A DNA stretch of 64,000 nucleotides from Spirosoma rhododendri (GTDB taxonomy: Bacteria > Bacteroidota > Bacteroidia > Cytophagales > Spirosomataceae), in the NCBI RefSeq assembly GCF_012849055.1, contig NZ_CP051677.1, positions 5,657,001 to 5,721,000 on the forward strand, given 5' to 3'. Numbering within the stretch: the first letter of the stretch is position 1; each line of letters starts with the position of its first letter. The notes beneath the pieces were generated by a model, which was not told the DNA's origin, did not search any database, and was given only the letters and a program-made list of their open reading frames with translations. Shown here piece by piece: positions 8,365 through 17,337 of the stretch. A program made the translations under genes and the position numbers.

Positions 8365-9837
8365 ATGAAAAAACAGCTTCTCCTCGCGGCCATACTACTC
8401 CCGGCTTTAACGTTTGCCCAATCCAAAAAATCGGCCAAAACCGCGTCGACCGGTGCACTAAGTGGCGATAAACAGGCCATCGTAACCGACCTCGACAAGC
8501 GGTTTCCAGAGTACGCGGGCATCTCCAAACAGATCTGGGACTTTGCCGAACTGGGCTATCAGGAAGAGAAAAGTTCGGCCCTGTTGGCAGAACAGCTACG
8601 CAAAGAAGGCTTCGACGTAAAAACGGGCGTAGCCGGTATTCCCACGGCCTTCGTTGCGACCTATGGGTCGGGCAAGCCAGTGATTGGGATTCTGGGCGAA
8701 TATGACGCGCTGCCCGGTCTGGCCACGGAAGCTAAACCCGATTTTACGCCCATCGCCGGGCAGAAAGGCGGGCATGGCTGTGGGCACAACCTGTTCGGCA
8801 CGGCGTCGGTGGCGGCAGCGACGGAGATAAAAGACTGGCTTAAGAAATCGGGCCACAGCGGGACGATCAAAATTTACGGTTGTCCGGCGGAAGAAGGTGG
8901 CGCGGGGAAAGTCTACATGGTGCGCGAAGGATTGTTCAACGACGTCGATGCGGTACTGCATTGGCACCCCGGCGACAAAAACGCGGCCGACGCGGGTACG
9001 TCGCTGGCCAACAAGAACGCCAAGTTCCGGTTTCGGGGTATTGCGGCCCACGCAGCGGCTTCACCCGAACGTGGCCGGTCGGCCCTCGACGGCGTCGAAG
9101 CGATGGATTACATGGTCAACCTGATGCGCGAACACATCCCGCAGGACACCCGCGTTCACTACGTCATCACCAAAGGTGGGGAAGCACCCAACGTGGTCCC
9201 GGCCTTCGCCGAGGTTTATTACTACGCCCGCCACAAAGACCGCGACATTCTGCAAAGTGTCTGGAAGCGGATCGAAAACGCAGCCGAAGGCGCGGCTAAA
9301 GGTACCGGCACGAAAGTCGAGTGGGAAGTATTGGGCGGGGTCTACAACCTGCTGCCAAACGTAACGATGGCTGAAGTGATGCACCAAAACCTGAAAACGG
9401 TGGGTGGCGTGCAATACAACGCCGAGGAAACCGCCTTCGCCAAACAGATCAGCACGACGTTCGACAAGAAAGTGCCTATCGAGGAAGCGGCCACCGTAAA
9501 AGACTTCCGCGACGCGTCGGAAAGTGCGACAAGTGGCGGCTCAACCGACGTGGGCGACGTAAGCTGGACGGTCCCAACGGTGGGTTTGTCAACAGCGACC
9601 TGGGTACCGGGCTCGTCGGCGCATAGCTGGCAGTCGACGGCGGCAAGTGGCATGGGTATCGGTCAGAAGGGAATGCTGGTAGCGGCCAAAACCCTCGCTC
9701 TGACGGCTTACGACCTGTTCAACAGCCCCGCCCTGATCGAAAAAGCCCGCGCCGAATGGGAGCAGAAACGCGGCAAGGATTTCAAGTATGAAGCGCTACT
9801 AGGTGATCGTAAGCCCGCACTGGACTATAGGAAGTAA
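8365..9837 (+). CDS. Secreted M20 family amidohydrolase (AbgB-like)
   Basis: A 490-residue metallo-amidohydrolase. A signal peptide (MKKQLLLAAILLPALTFAQ) precedes an M20 peptidase core: a metal-ligand region GGHGCGHNLFGTA near residue 135, EEGGAGK near 175, HWHPGDKN near 200, and a dimerisation insert. This order fits the AbgB/p-aminobenzoyl-glutamate and N-acyl amino acid hydrolase branch, which uses two divalent metals (the GHGCGHN Cys type). It would release acyl or aminobenzoyl groups from amino acids in the periplasm. The exact substrate cannot be read from the sequence. A hairpin follows the stop. Confidence 0.9.
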   Translation: MKKQLLLAAILLPALTFAQSKKSAKTASTGALSGDKQAIVTDLDKRFPEYAGISKQIWDFAELGYQEEKSSALLAEQLRKEGFDVKTGVAGIPTAFVATYGSGKPVIGILGEYDALPGLATEAKPDFTPIAGQKGGHGCGHNLFGTASVAAATEIKDWLKKSGHSGTIKIYGCPAEEGGAGKVYMVREGLFNDVDAVLHWHPGDKNAADAGTSLANKNAKFRFRGIAAHAAASPERGRSALDGVEAMDYMVNLMREHIPQDTRVHYVITKGGEAPNVVPAFAEVYYYARHKDRDILQSVWKRIENAAEGAAKGTGTKVEWEVLGGVYNLLPNVTMAEVMHQNLKTVGGVQYNAEETAFAKQISTTFDKKVPIEEAATVKDFRDASESATSGGSTDVGDVSWTVPTVGLSTATWVPGSSAHSWQSTAASGMGIGQKGMLVAAKTLALTAYDLFNSPALIEKARAEWEQKRGKDFKYEALLGDRKPALDYRK

Positions 9838-9844
9838 GTAAAAA

Positions 9845-9880
9845 AGCGAAGAGTTACCGTCCTCATGGTAACTCTTCGCT
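9845..9880 (+). terminator. Hairpin terminator after the M20 gene
   Basis: Perfect 14-bp stem AGCGAAGAGTTACC (9845-9858) with 9867-9880, then a weak T-rich stretch. It separates the M20 gene from the opposing zeta-toxin locus. Confidence 0.7.
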
Positions 9881-9917
9881 GTCATTTTCTTTACGTCAGC
9901 TAGAAGCGCAAGTATTC

Positions 9918-10109
9918 TCACTTCTTGTATTTCGTAAACTCCTGCAACTCAGACCTTTCACTTTCATATATATATCTTTTAACTCGATTAACGGCCCTTT
10001 CTGTATCTGATAGCCTTTTTTCATTCGAGTTGTTCGAGAACCTTGTTATAACGCTTTTCAATTTTACAGCATTGCTAGACTTGTTGGCGGAATTAGCTCT
10101 TGTTTTCAT
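9918..10109 (-). CDS. Small basic protein downstream of the zeta-like toxin
   Basis: A 63-residue Lys/Ser/Asn-rich protein (starts MKTRANSANKSS; contains DTERAVNRVKRYIYES, likely a helix). Its ATG is 8 bases after the stop of the zeta-toxin-like gene on the same strand, so the two are almost certainly co-transcribed. The position suggests a partner, for instance an antitoxin, but classical epsilon antitoxins lie upstream and look different; this protein is not recognised. Composition is AT-rich, like the toxin gene and unlike the flanks. Confidence 0.6.
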   Translation of the reverse strand: MKTRANSANKSSNAVKLKSVITRFSNNSNEKRLSDTERAVNRVKRYIYESERSELQEFTKYKK

Positions 10110-10117
10110 GTGGATTT

Positions 10118-11029
10118 TTATTTAAATAATTTTGCAGGACTCTTGGCCGTCCCTTCATGAAAGACCGGCTTTGAACCACTAGTTTTTATTTGGCCAAAAC
10201 TGGCGAAGGAGCTCTTGTAATCATTTTTCAACGTCAGATAGGATTGTATTGGTCCGTTTCCATATCTATCAAAAATCATGCTCAGAGGAACATAGCGCCC
10301 CGTCTCTTTAAACCGTTGGAATGCCCGAATGGTTGCCAGCTGTCTGTCCAAGTTAACAAGTACTAAATGAACTCTGTACCCCTGACTCCGAAGAGATAGG
10401 GCAAAAGTGAGTACGTCTTTATCATCATCTCCTACGGTAGGTACGACAATGTTGTAACCCTCACCAATACATCTCATTATAAGAGATGAAACCCCAATAC
10501 TGCTGCTGGACGAGGCACTAAGAACAAGAGCCGAAGACTCCTTATGAACCAAAGTAGCTCCAAAGCCATATAACGCGAATTCAGGAAGCTTTCGTTTGGC
10601 ATAGTCCGAATCTATAATAATAGCCCCATGCTCATCTGCAATCCGGTTTGCTATTCCTGACTTACCGGAAGCTGGAAGACCAATTATTATGTACGCGTTT
10701 TTATCTCGTACCACTAAACTGTGAGGTAGGGCACCTCCTGCCTGCAATTTAATTAATTCATCTGATTCTAAGCGCTCAAGCGTTAACAATTCGTTCACTA
10801 TCTGCTCCCTCAGAATAATACGTCTTGGTTCAGATGAATAATTACTGTCTCTATACTCCGTGCTGCTAATAGTGGGATGATTAAGTGGATAACTACTTAG
10901 AGAAAGCTCACACTCTGCAATCTTTGCTACATATTGCTGCTCAGCTGAGCAGTCATAGTCTAGGGTACGGGTTAAAAAGTCATTTACTTGGCCAGCACTC
11001 ACTAAAAGTCTTTCGTATTGGTGGCTCAT
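10118..11029 (-). CDS. Zeta-toxin-like P-loop kinase
   Basis: A 303-residue protein with a Walker A loop GLPASGKSG at about residues 117-125 and an acidic pair IIDSDYAKR at about 138-147, the arrangement of zeta toxins (UDP-N-acetylglucosamine or related sugar-nucleotide kinases that poison wall synthesis). The first 110 residues are a family-unspecific helical region. G+C is clearly below that of aspS and the M20 gene, suggesting acquisition. It forms a two-gene unit with the 63-residue basic protein. Toxicity and the actual phosphate acceptor are inference; some members are not toxins. Confidence 0.8.
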   Translation of the reverse strand: MSHQYERLLVSAGQVNDFLTRTLDYDCSAEQQYVAKIAECELSLSSYPLNHPTISSTEYRDSNYSSEPRRIILREQIVNELLTLERLESDELIKLQAGGALPHSLVVRDKNAYIIIGLPASGKSGIANRIADEHGAIIIDSDYAKRKLPEFALYGFGATLVHKESSALVLSASSSSSIGVSSLIMRCIGEGYNIVVPTVGDDDKDVLTFALSLRSQGYRVHLVLVNLDRQLATIRAFQRFKETGRYVPLSMIFDRYGNGPIQSYLTLKNDYKSSFASFGQIKTSGSKPVFHEGTAKSPAKLFK

Positions 11030-11190
11030 CTATCGAAGTTTACAATGGCGGGAAAAAATGTGTACTGCTGTGACACATAATGATTGTACAAGTATACGTA
11101 TTTTAGCACATAGCACAGATGCATTAAAATCCGCTACATTCTCCTGTCACCTTCTGCCAGTCATATACACATGCCTTTTCTGCAAACTCT

Positions 11191-11198
11191 TACCTTTG
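11191..11198 (+). promoter_or_regulatory. Probable -7 promoter element of aspS
   Basis: TACCTTTG, an exact TAnnTTTG match, about 107 bases before the aspS ATG. If it is used, the long inverted repeat at 11212-11290 lies inside the leader RNA. No clear -33 element was seen. Confidence 0.45.
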
Positions 11199-11211
11199 CG
11201 GAAATCAATTT

Positions 11212-11290
11212 TGACTGAGTGAGCGATAGAATGAGTGAATAAGCCAGTCCGAGAGATTTTTATTCAATCATTCTATCACTCACTCAGTCA
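11212..11290. repeat. 31-bp inverted repeat in the aspS leader
   Basis: Arms 11212-11242 and 11260-11290 match at 29 of 31 positions and contain short direct units (GAGTGA, ATGAGTGA). The 17-base loop makes a very stable hairpin ending 14 bases before the aspS ATG. It has no T-box features. It may affect translation or be another palindromic repeat insert. Confidence 0.8.
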
Positions 11291-11304
11291 CTCATTCGAC
11301 ACTC

Positions 11305-13080
11305 ATGCTTCGTTCCAAAACCTGCGGAGAACTCCGCCTTTCCGACGCTAACACCACCGTTACCCTGGCCGGGTGGGTACAGACCACCCGCGACAAGGGC
11401 GGGGTACTCTGGATCGACCTGCGCGACCGCTACGGTATCACCCAACTGCTGCTCGAAGATGGGCAGACAGCCCCTGAACTGTTTACCACAGCCCGGTCAC
11501 TAGGCCGCGAATTTGTGGTGCAGGCAACCGGTACGGTGATCGAGCGGAAGTCGAAAAACCCGAATATTCCGACCGGCGAGATCGAGCTGAAAGTAACGGC
11601 GCTCACCGTGCTGAACCCCGCCAAATTGCCGCCTTTTCTCATTGACGACGATACCGATGGGGGCGACGATCTGCGGATGAAATACCGCTACCTCGACCTG
11701 CGCCGGAACCCCGTTCGCCGGAATCTCGAACTGCGGCACCGCATGGCGCAGCAAACCCGGATTTACATGGACGGACAGGGTTTTATCGAAGTCGAAACGC
11801 CGGTGCTGATCAAATCGACACCCGAAGGCGCGCGTGACTTTGTGGTTCCCAGCCGCATGAATCCTGGCGAATTCTACGCCCTGCCGCAGTCGCCCCAGAC
11901 GTTCAAGCAGTTACTGATGGTTTCGGGCTTCGACCGGTACTACCAGATCGTGAAGTGTTTCCGCGATGAAGACCTGCGCGCCGACCGGCAGCCGGAGTTC
12001 ACGCAGATCGACTGTGAGATGTCGTTTGTTGAGCAGGAAGACGTGCTGAACATGTTTGAAGGGCTGGTGCGCCACCTGTTCAAAAGCGTGAAAGGCATCG
12101 ACCTGGCCGAGGTGCCGCGCATGACCTACGCCGACGCCATGAAACTTTACGGCTCCGACAAGCCCGACACCCGCTTCGACATGAAGTTTGTCGAGCTAAA
12201 GGGCACGTTCGACACCGTCGACCTGACATCGGGGAAAGGCTTCGGCGTGTTCGATTCGGCCGAGCTGGTCGTTGGTATCAACGCGCCCGGTTGCGCGCAC
12301 TACACCCGCAAGCAGATGGACGAACTGACCGATTGGGTGAAACGCCCGCAAATCGGTGCAAAGGGGTTGATTTACGTTCGCTACAACGAAGACGGAACGC
12401 TCAAATCGTCGGTCGACAAGTTTTACTCGGAAGAAGACCTGCAAAAATGGGCGGTACAGTTCGGCGCTAAACCCGGCGACCTGATGCTCATCATCTCGGG
12501 TGATTCCAACAAAGCCCGCAAGCAGTTGAACGAACTGCGGCTGGAAATGGGTAATCGGCTCGGGCTGCGCGACCCGAACGTGTTCAGCACGTTGTGGGTG
12601 CTCGACTTCCCGCTGCTCGAATACGGCGAAGAGGAAGCCCGCTGGTTTGCGATGCACCACCCCTTCACGTCGCCCAAGCCCGAAGACATTCCGCTGCTCG
12701 AATCGGATCTGGGTGCCGTTCGTGCCAACGCCTACGACCTCGTCATCAACGGTACGGAAGTCGGCGGGGGCTCGATTCGGATTTTCAACCGCGACTTGCA
12801 GGCCCGGATGTTCAGCATTCTCGGCTTCTCCGATGAGGAAGCAAAATCGCAATTCGGCTTCCTGATGGACGCCTTCGAATACGGTGCGCCCCCACACGGC
12901 GGACTGGCCTTCGGTTTCGACCGACTCTGCTCGCTGTTCGGCGGTTCTGATTCCATCCGTGACTTTATCGCCTTCCCGAAAAATAACTCGGGCCGCGACG
13001 TGATGATCGATTCACCCTCGGAAATTTCCGACAAACAGCTTGACGAGCTGAAAATCGCGACCACTGTACCGGCTAAGTGA
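11305..13080 (+). CDS. aspS: Aspartyl-tRNA synthetase
   Basis: Charges tRNA-Asp with aspartate in the cytoplasm. The 591 residues fit the bacterial form: N-terminal OB anticodon-binding domain ([19 protein letters not shown]), class II motif 2 ([18 protein letters not shown]), the bacterial GAD insertion, and motif 3 ([12 protein letters not shown]). The last 100 bases (12981-13080) are repeated at 13741-13840 with four differences, three in the coding part and one in the stop codon; all are synonymous. The gene therefore has a second copy of its tail downstream of a toxin module. Confidence 0.97.
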   Translation: MLRSKTCGELRLSDANTTVTLAGWVQTTRDKGGVLWIDLRDRYGITQLLLEDGQTAPELFTTARSLGREFVVQATGTVIERKSKNPNIPTGEIELKVTALTVLNPAKLPPFLIDDDTDGGDDLRMKYRYLDLRRNPVRRNLELRHRMAQQTRIYMDGQGFIEVETPVLIKSTPEGARDFVVPSRMNPGEFYALPQSPQTFKQLLMVSGFDRYYQIVKCFRDEDLRADRQPEFTQIDCEMSFVEQEDVLNMFEGLVRHLFKSVKGIDLAEVPRMTYADAMKLYGSDKPDTRFDMKFVELKGTFDTVDLTSGKGFGVFDSAELVVGINAPGCAHYTRKQMDELTDWVKRPQIGAKGLIYVRYNEDGTLKSSVDKFYSEEDLQKWAVQFGAKPGDLMLIISGDSNKARKQLNELRLEMGNRLGLRDPNVFSTLWVLDFPLLEYGEEEARWFAMHHPFTSPKPEDIPLLESDLGAVRANAYDLVINGTEVGGGSIRIFNRDLQARMFSILGFSDEEAKSQFGFLMDAFEYGAPPHGGLAFGFDRLCSLFGGSDSIRDFIAFPKNNSGRDVMIDSPSEISDKQLDELKIATTVPAK

Positions 13081-13123
13081 TCGCACGTAACAACAGGAAA
13101 TCTAACTCTTAAACGGTAGGGCC

Positions 13124-13327
13124 ATGATGCATCCGCCATTAACTAATGTCCAGGCAGAACTGCTCAAGGTATTTTCCCGCCAAATCCCTGACGAGGATTT
13201 GATGGAGCTACGGCAGGTCATGGCCAAATTTCTGCTCCAGAAATCCCGGCAACGCGCTGACGTTATCTGGCAGGATAAAGGCTATGATAATGGTTTGATG
13301 AATCAGCTACTTAGTGAAGATGCCTGA
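13124..13327 (+). CDS. Putative antitoxin of a PIN toxin module
   Basis: A 67-residue acidic/helical protein (MMHPPLTNVQAELLKVF; ends NGLMNQLLSEDA). Its last codons overlap the toxin start by 14 bases, the usual arrangement of antitoxin then toxin. It resembles the small proteins that precede COG1569-type PIN toxins in Bacteroidota; it lacks a clear AbrB or RHH motif, so its DNA-binding fold is not assigned. Two adjacent ATGs (13124 and 13127) are possible starts. Confidence 0.75.
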   Translation: MMHPPLTNVQAELLKVFSRQIPDEDLMELRQVMAKFLLQKSRQRADVIWQDKGYDNGLMNQLLSEDA

Positions 13328-13742
13328 TCGGTTAAGCGTCGTTCTGGACACGAATGCTGTTCTGGCGGCTATTCCAAGCCGTTCACCATATAAACTTGTT
13401 TTGGATGCGCTGTTCGATGGCAGTTATGATGCGTTTGTATCAACGGATGTCCTGCTGGAGTATGCCGAAAAGATCACTGAGTTTTTCGATTCATCCGTAG
13501 CAGAAGACATCATTGGTGGTTTGCTTTTATTGCCCAACATTCGTAAAACGGAGATTTATTTCAACTTGGGACTAATCGAAGCGGATAAAGACGACAACAA
13601 ATTTGTAGACTGTGCTTTCTCCGCCAATGTGCAGTATATCGTCACCAACGACCGGCATTTTAATGTTTTGAAGGACTACGATTTCCCGAAGCTGAATTTG
13701 ATTCGCATCGAAGCGTTCACCGAGTTGCTTAAACCGCTGTAA
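13314..13742 (+). CDS. PIN-domain toxin (COG1569-like)
   Basis: A 142-residue PIN domain ribonuclease. The acidic residues of the metal site are visible: D12-x-N in VVLDTNAVLAAIPSRSPYK, an Asp-rich segment ADKDDNKFVDCAFSAN, and TNDRHF. PIN toxins usually cut tRNA or rRNA and are held in check by the neighbouring antitoxin. The stop codon lies at 13740-13742, at the very start of the duplicated aspS tail, so the module fills the space between the two tail copies almost exactly. Confidence 0.85.
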   Translation: MKMPDRLSVVLDTNAVLAAIPSRSPYKLVLDALFDGSYDAFVSTDVLLEYAEKITEFFDSSVAEDIIGGLLLLPNIRKTEIYFNLGLIEADKDDNKFVDCAFSANVQYIVTNDRHFNVLKDYDFPKLNLIRIEAFTELLKPL

Positions 13743-13840
13743 ACAACTCGGGCCGCGACGTGATGATCGATTCACCCTCGGAAATTTCCGACAAACAGCT
13801 TGACGAGCTGAAAATCGCGACGACTGTACCAGCTAAGTAA
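13741..13840 (+). repeat. Second copy of the aspS 3' end
   Basis: These 100 bases match 12981-13080 at 96 positions, offset by exactly 760. They include the stop codon (TAA here, TGA in the first copy). The differences at 12984, 13041, 13071 and 13079 all keep the same amino acid or a stop. The second copy leads straight into the terminator at 13868, which looks like the original aspS terminator. Confidence 0.95.
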
Positions 13841-13867
13841 GCCTATTTCAGGCAGGTAGTTTTCAGA

Positions 13868-13915
13868 AAACCCCGTAAATATCAGCCACTTAATAAGCTG
13901 ATGTCTACGGGGTTT
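13868..13915 (+). terminator. Terminator after the duplicated aspS tail
   Basis: AAACCCCGTA (13868-13877) pairs with 13906-13915; ATCAGC/GCTGAT inside lengthens the stem; GTCTTTTTG follows. It sits 28 bases after the second aspS stop and probably once served aspS itself. Confidence 0.8.
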
Positions 13916-13989
13916 GTCTTTTTGCACCTACCTTTATCCACCGTTTAATAAACACCTGACGGCAGTATACTGCATTATCCGCTAGCTGC

Positions 13990-16967
13990 ATGATTCTACG
14001 CTTTACATGGCTGACATTGATACTGATGGCCTTCTGCTCCCTATGCGCCGAGGCTCAGCTGACGATCAGTAGCCCGGTTCCACGCATGGTCTTTCAGCGT
14101 AATCAGGCTAATCAGGCCAGCGTACTCATTACGGGTACGGCCCCGGCCAATGCTACTAGTATTGAAGCCCGTTTCGTGCCGCTGGTCGCGGGACAGGGTT
14201 CTGTTACGACCTGGACAACAATACCTTTCTTATCGGGATCGCGCGTGTTTCGCGGATTTGTTGTGGTGTCGGGGGGTTGGTACCGGCTCGATGTTCGGGC
14301 TAATGGGGGCATTACGCAGCTAACACAAACGTCGGTCAACCGGGTGGGTGTGGGTGAAGTTTTCGTCGTGGCGGGGCAGTCCAACGCGGTAGGCGGGTTT
14401 GAGCGCGAACCCGGTGCTGCCGACGACCGGGTGTCGTGCGTCGATATTCGGCAGATCAACCGCATTGAAGAGCAGCTCTACCCTTTACAGTTCGGCCATG
14501 CCAGTTCGGGCAGCAACATCGGCCCCAGCCAGCCCCGCACATCTGGGCGCGGCTGGGCGATAAACTCGTCAGTCGACTTAACGTGCCGGTACTCTTTCTG
14601 GGGGCAGCACAGCCCGCCACGTCAAGCACCCAGTGGCAACAATCAGCCGCCGGTACGTCGGGAACGCTTCTGCCCTATCAGCGGCTGGGGAGCGTTCTGC
14701 GCAGCTACGTGGCCCGCACCGGTATGCGGGCCGTGCTGTGGCATCAGGGCGAAGGCGACATCGACGGGTCGGAAACGGCGTACTTTTCAAACCTCAAATA
14801 CATTATCGGCAAAACCCGGGAGCAGACGGGTTTCGGACAGTTGGCCTGGCTGGTGTCGCGGGTGTCATATACGCAGGGATCCACAAACCCCGGCGTACTA
14901 ATGGCGCAGAACCGGCTGGCCAATGAAGTCAGCGACGTGTTCAACGGGCCCGCCACCGACGACCTAATCGGATCAGACAACCGGCTGACCGACAACGTCC
15001 ACCTGGGTGGAAACGGCCTCGTTCGCTTCATCGACCGATGGGATCAGAGCCTGAGTGCTGACTTTTTCAGCCGCTCAACGCCCTACACGCCCACCGATGC
15101 ATCGTCGCTGCTGACGACCGGCTACCCCCTGCCCCTCGTGAGCCAGCCGGGCAGCGTAGTACAGGTGCCGTCGTTTCGTACCGCGCCTGTTGAGTCGGGC
15201 AACCAATATTACGTGCAGGTGGTCGGAGCCAACAACACAGTCGTTTCGGAATCGGCCCGTGGGCTGAGCAACCCATTGTCGCTCACCCTACCGACCGGGC
15301 TAAGCGGCAGTTACCGACTCCGCACACTGGCTACCAGCCCCGCCCTCACAGGCACGCTCAGCGAGTCGTTTACGGTCAGTTCAGCCGCGCCGGTCACTAC
15401 CTACGACGCCCCTACCCCCGCTATCGTACAGGGTGGTACGGCAGACACCAGCATCATTCGGATCGGGTATCGCTACGAAGCTGACAGTCACGGTTTTTTT
15501 GCGATGATTCAGGCCAATACGACCGTCGAAACGCGGATGCAGCGGCTCGACGGCGGTCCGTTTTCCGACACCAACTGGCAGATAGCTGCGCCCGTCAGTC
15601 AGGCCCCTGACTACACCGAATTTGCTGATTTCAACTACGTCCGCAATTACCCGCCCGTCGCATTAGCTGTGGGGGGTGTCGAGCCGGGGCGGTATCGGTT
15701 GTCGGTACGAAAACAAGGCAGCACCGGCGATGGCATCTGGTTCGAAACGACGTTTCTATCCGGCCGCACAACGCTGTATCAGGGCGCAGAGCCCGTGGCT
15801 TCGCTCCCACCCGTGCTGACCATAACCAGCCAGGTCCCGACCGTTTGTCCGGGCGACGCGTTTACAGTGAGTTTTACCCAGACCGAGAGTTCCGTCAACG
15901 CCAATAACCAGTTTACCATACAACTCTCCGACAGCAGCGGCTCGTTTAATTCGCCGACTGCCATCGGTAGCGGTACGAGTAGCCCAATCTCGGTCACGCT
16001 GCCCACCTCGGTCAGCGCGGGTTCCGTTCGCCGGATTCGGGTGGTGGCCAGTAGCCCCGTCGTGGCCAGTACGCCGGGCGACTCCTTTACTGTCTGCAAT
16101 AACGCCGTGAATCTGGCCGATCTGTCGATAGCCATGCAGGTCGGTAATCGTATCGTCCCGCTGAACACACCCGTTTCATACACGATACTGGTCAGCAACA
16201 GCGGTCCGGGTCCGGCCAGTGGCGTACAGGTACAAAGTCGACTACCGTCTGGCCTGACATTTGTCGATGCGACGGCCAGCACAGTCGCATCGGCGAACGG
16301 AATTGTTACCGTCAATGCAGGTACCGTACCCGCAGGTAGTCGGGTTGGGTATGCGTACCGGTTGCGGGCTAGCCAGACAGGCACCTACGCCGTAGCGGCT
16401 CAGATTACCGCCAGTCAGACGCCCGATCCAGACAGTCAGCCGAATTCGGGCACGGGCGATGGGCAGGACGATGCTGCTACGGTTGATTTACGAACTGCGC
16501 CCGGTCAGGATACGCTGTATGTATCGCCAAATCCAAACCAGACACCACTGCCAGCGACTCAGTCCAATCAGCCGACTCCGAGCAGCAACTCCGCCGATCT
16601 GAGTCTGGCACTAGTCACAAAGCAATTGACCGTATCCCAAAGCGGCACGCTTGATATGAGCCTGACGGTCAGCAATCGGGGGGGCGCATTAGCCCAGCTT
16701 GTAGGCGTACAGGTCCTGCTTCCCAGCGGCTGGCAATTGCTGAGCGGCAGCAGCCTGAGCCAGTCGGGGCAGGTCGTATCCGGCACGATTGTTGGCGTTC
16801 CATCAGCTGATTCGACAACCGTAAAGTTCAGCCTGCGCGTCGGTAATGCCGGTACCGTGCAGGCTCAGATCAGCAGTTCGTCTATCGCCGACCCGGACAG
16901 TACGCCCGGCAACGGCTACATCAACGGTGAAGACGACACGGCCAGTCTGACAATTCGAATAAAATGA
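13990..16967 (+). pseudogene. SASA-type esterase with DUF11 repeats, frameshifted
   Basis: A secreted esterase of about 992 residues if repaired. A signal peptide is followed by a SASA/sialate O-acetylesterase-like domain with AGQSNAVGG (nucleophile Ser), WHQGEGDID and DNVHLGGNG (acid/base His). Ig-like regions and two DUF11-type repeats (for example ADLSIAMQVGNRIVPLNTP) end in Asp/Gly-rich strands, typical of surface proteins. The frame breaks at the C run 14533-14536: SNIGPSQP is in one frame, HIWARLGDKLVSRLNVPVL in the next; one extra C restores the reading. As sequenced the product is wrong after about residue 182. Sequencing error is possible. Confidence 0.85.
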
Positions 16968-16985
16968 TACGATCCGGGGACGGAG

Positions 16986-17183
16986 TTAGCGCGGAAACTG
17001 GTTCCGGGCCGCGTCGATCAGGCGTCCGAAGTCTGACGCGATCTTGTTCAGTTCTGCTTTTAGCTGGCTTCCGCCCTTCTCGACGTCAGCTTTCAGGTTC
17101 GCCCGGTTCGTTTTGCCCGGTCCGGGAACGATCAGCAGGCTGGTAACGAAGCCGGTGATAAGTCCGGCAAGGAAACGTTTCAT
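16986..17183 (-). CDS. Small YtxH-like membrane protein
   Basis: A 65-residue protein with one N-terminal membrane helix (MKRFLAGLITGFVTSLLIVPG) and a Lys/Glu-rich amphipathic tail. This is the build of YtxH/DUF883-like general stress proteins. It converges with the SASA gene (18-bp gap) and its neighbour on the other side is the transaldolase gene on the same strand. The role is not known. Confidence 0.65.
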   Translation of the reverse strand: MKRFLAGLITGFVTSLLIVPGPGKTNRANLKADVEKGGSQLKAELNKIASDFGRLIDAARNQFPR

Positions 17184-17267
17184 AGGTAGTAGTTATGACT
17201 GGTGGATGTAGTATATCTACCTAGAACCACAAATGCACCGTTCTGTTTACGAACGGCTTGCTCCAAC

Positions 17268-17317
17268 AAAAAGCGTCCCCGCTCACGGTATAACAACCAT
17301 GAGCGGGGACGCTTTTT
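17268..17317 (-). terminator. Hairpin terminator of the transaldolase gene
   Basis: Perfect 18-bp inverted repeat (17268-17285 with 17300-17317) containing GCGTCCCCGCTCA, flanked by A and T tracts so it works on both strands. It is 20 bases beyond the transaldolase stop. Confidence 0.85.
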
Positions 17318-17337
17318 CACCCTATACATTAACCTGC

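Noticed and set aside
11030..11304. T-box or riboswitch in the aspS leader
   Set aside because: No T-box motif or specifier loop was seen, and T-boxes are not known from this phylum; only a simple inverted repeat is present.
13081..13740. Transposon insertion as the cause of the aspS tail duplication
   Set aside because: No transposase or terminal inverted repeats; a 100-base duplication with synonymous changes is too long and diverged for a target-site duplication.
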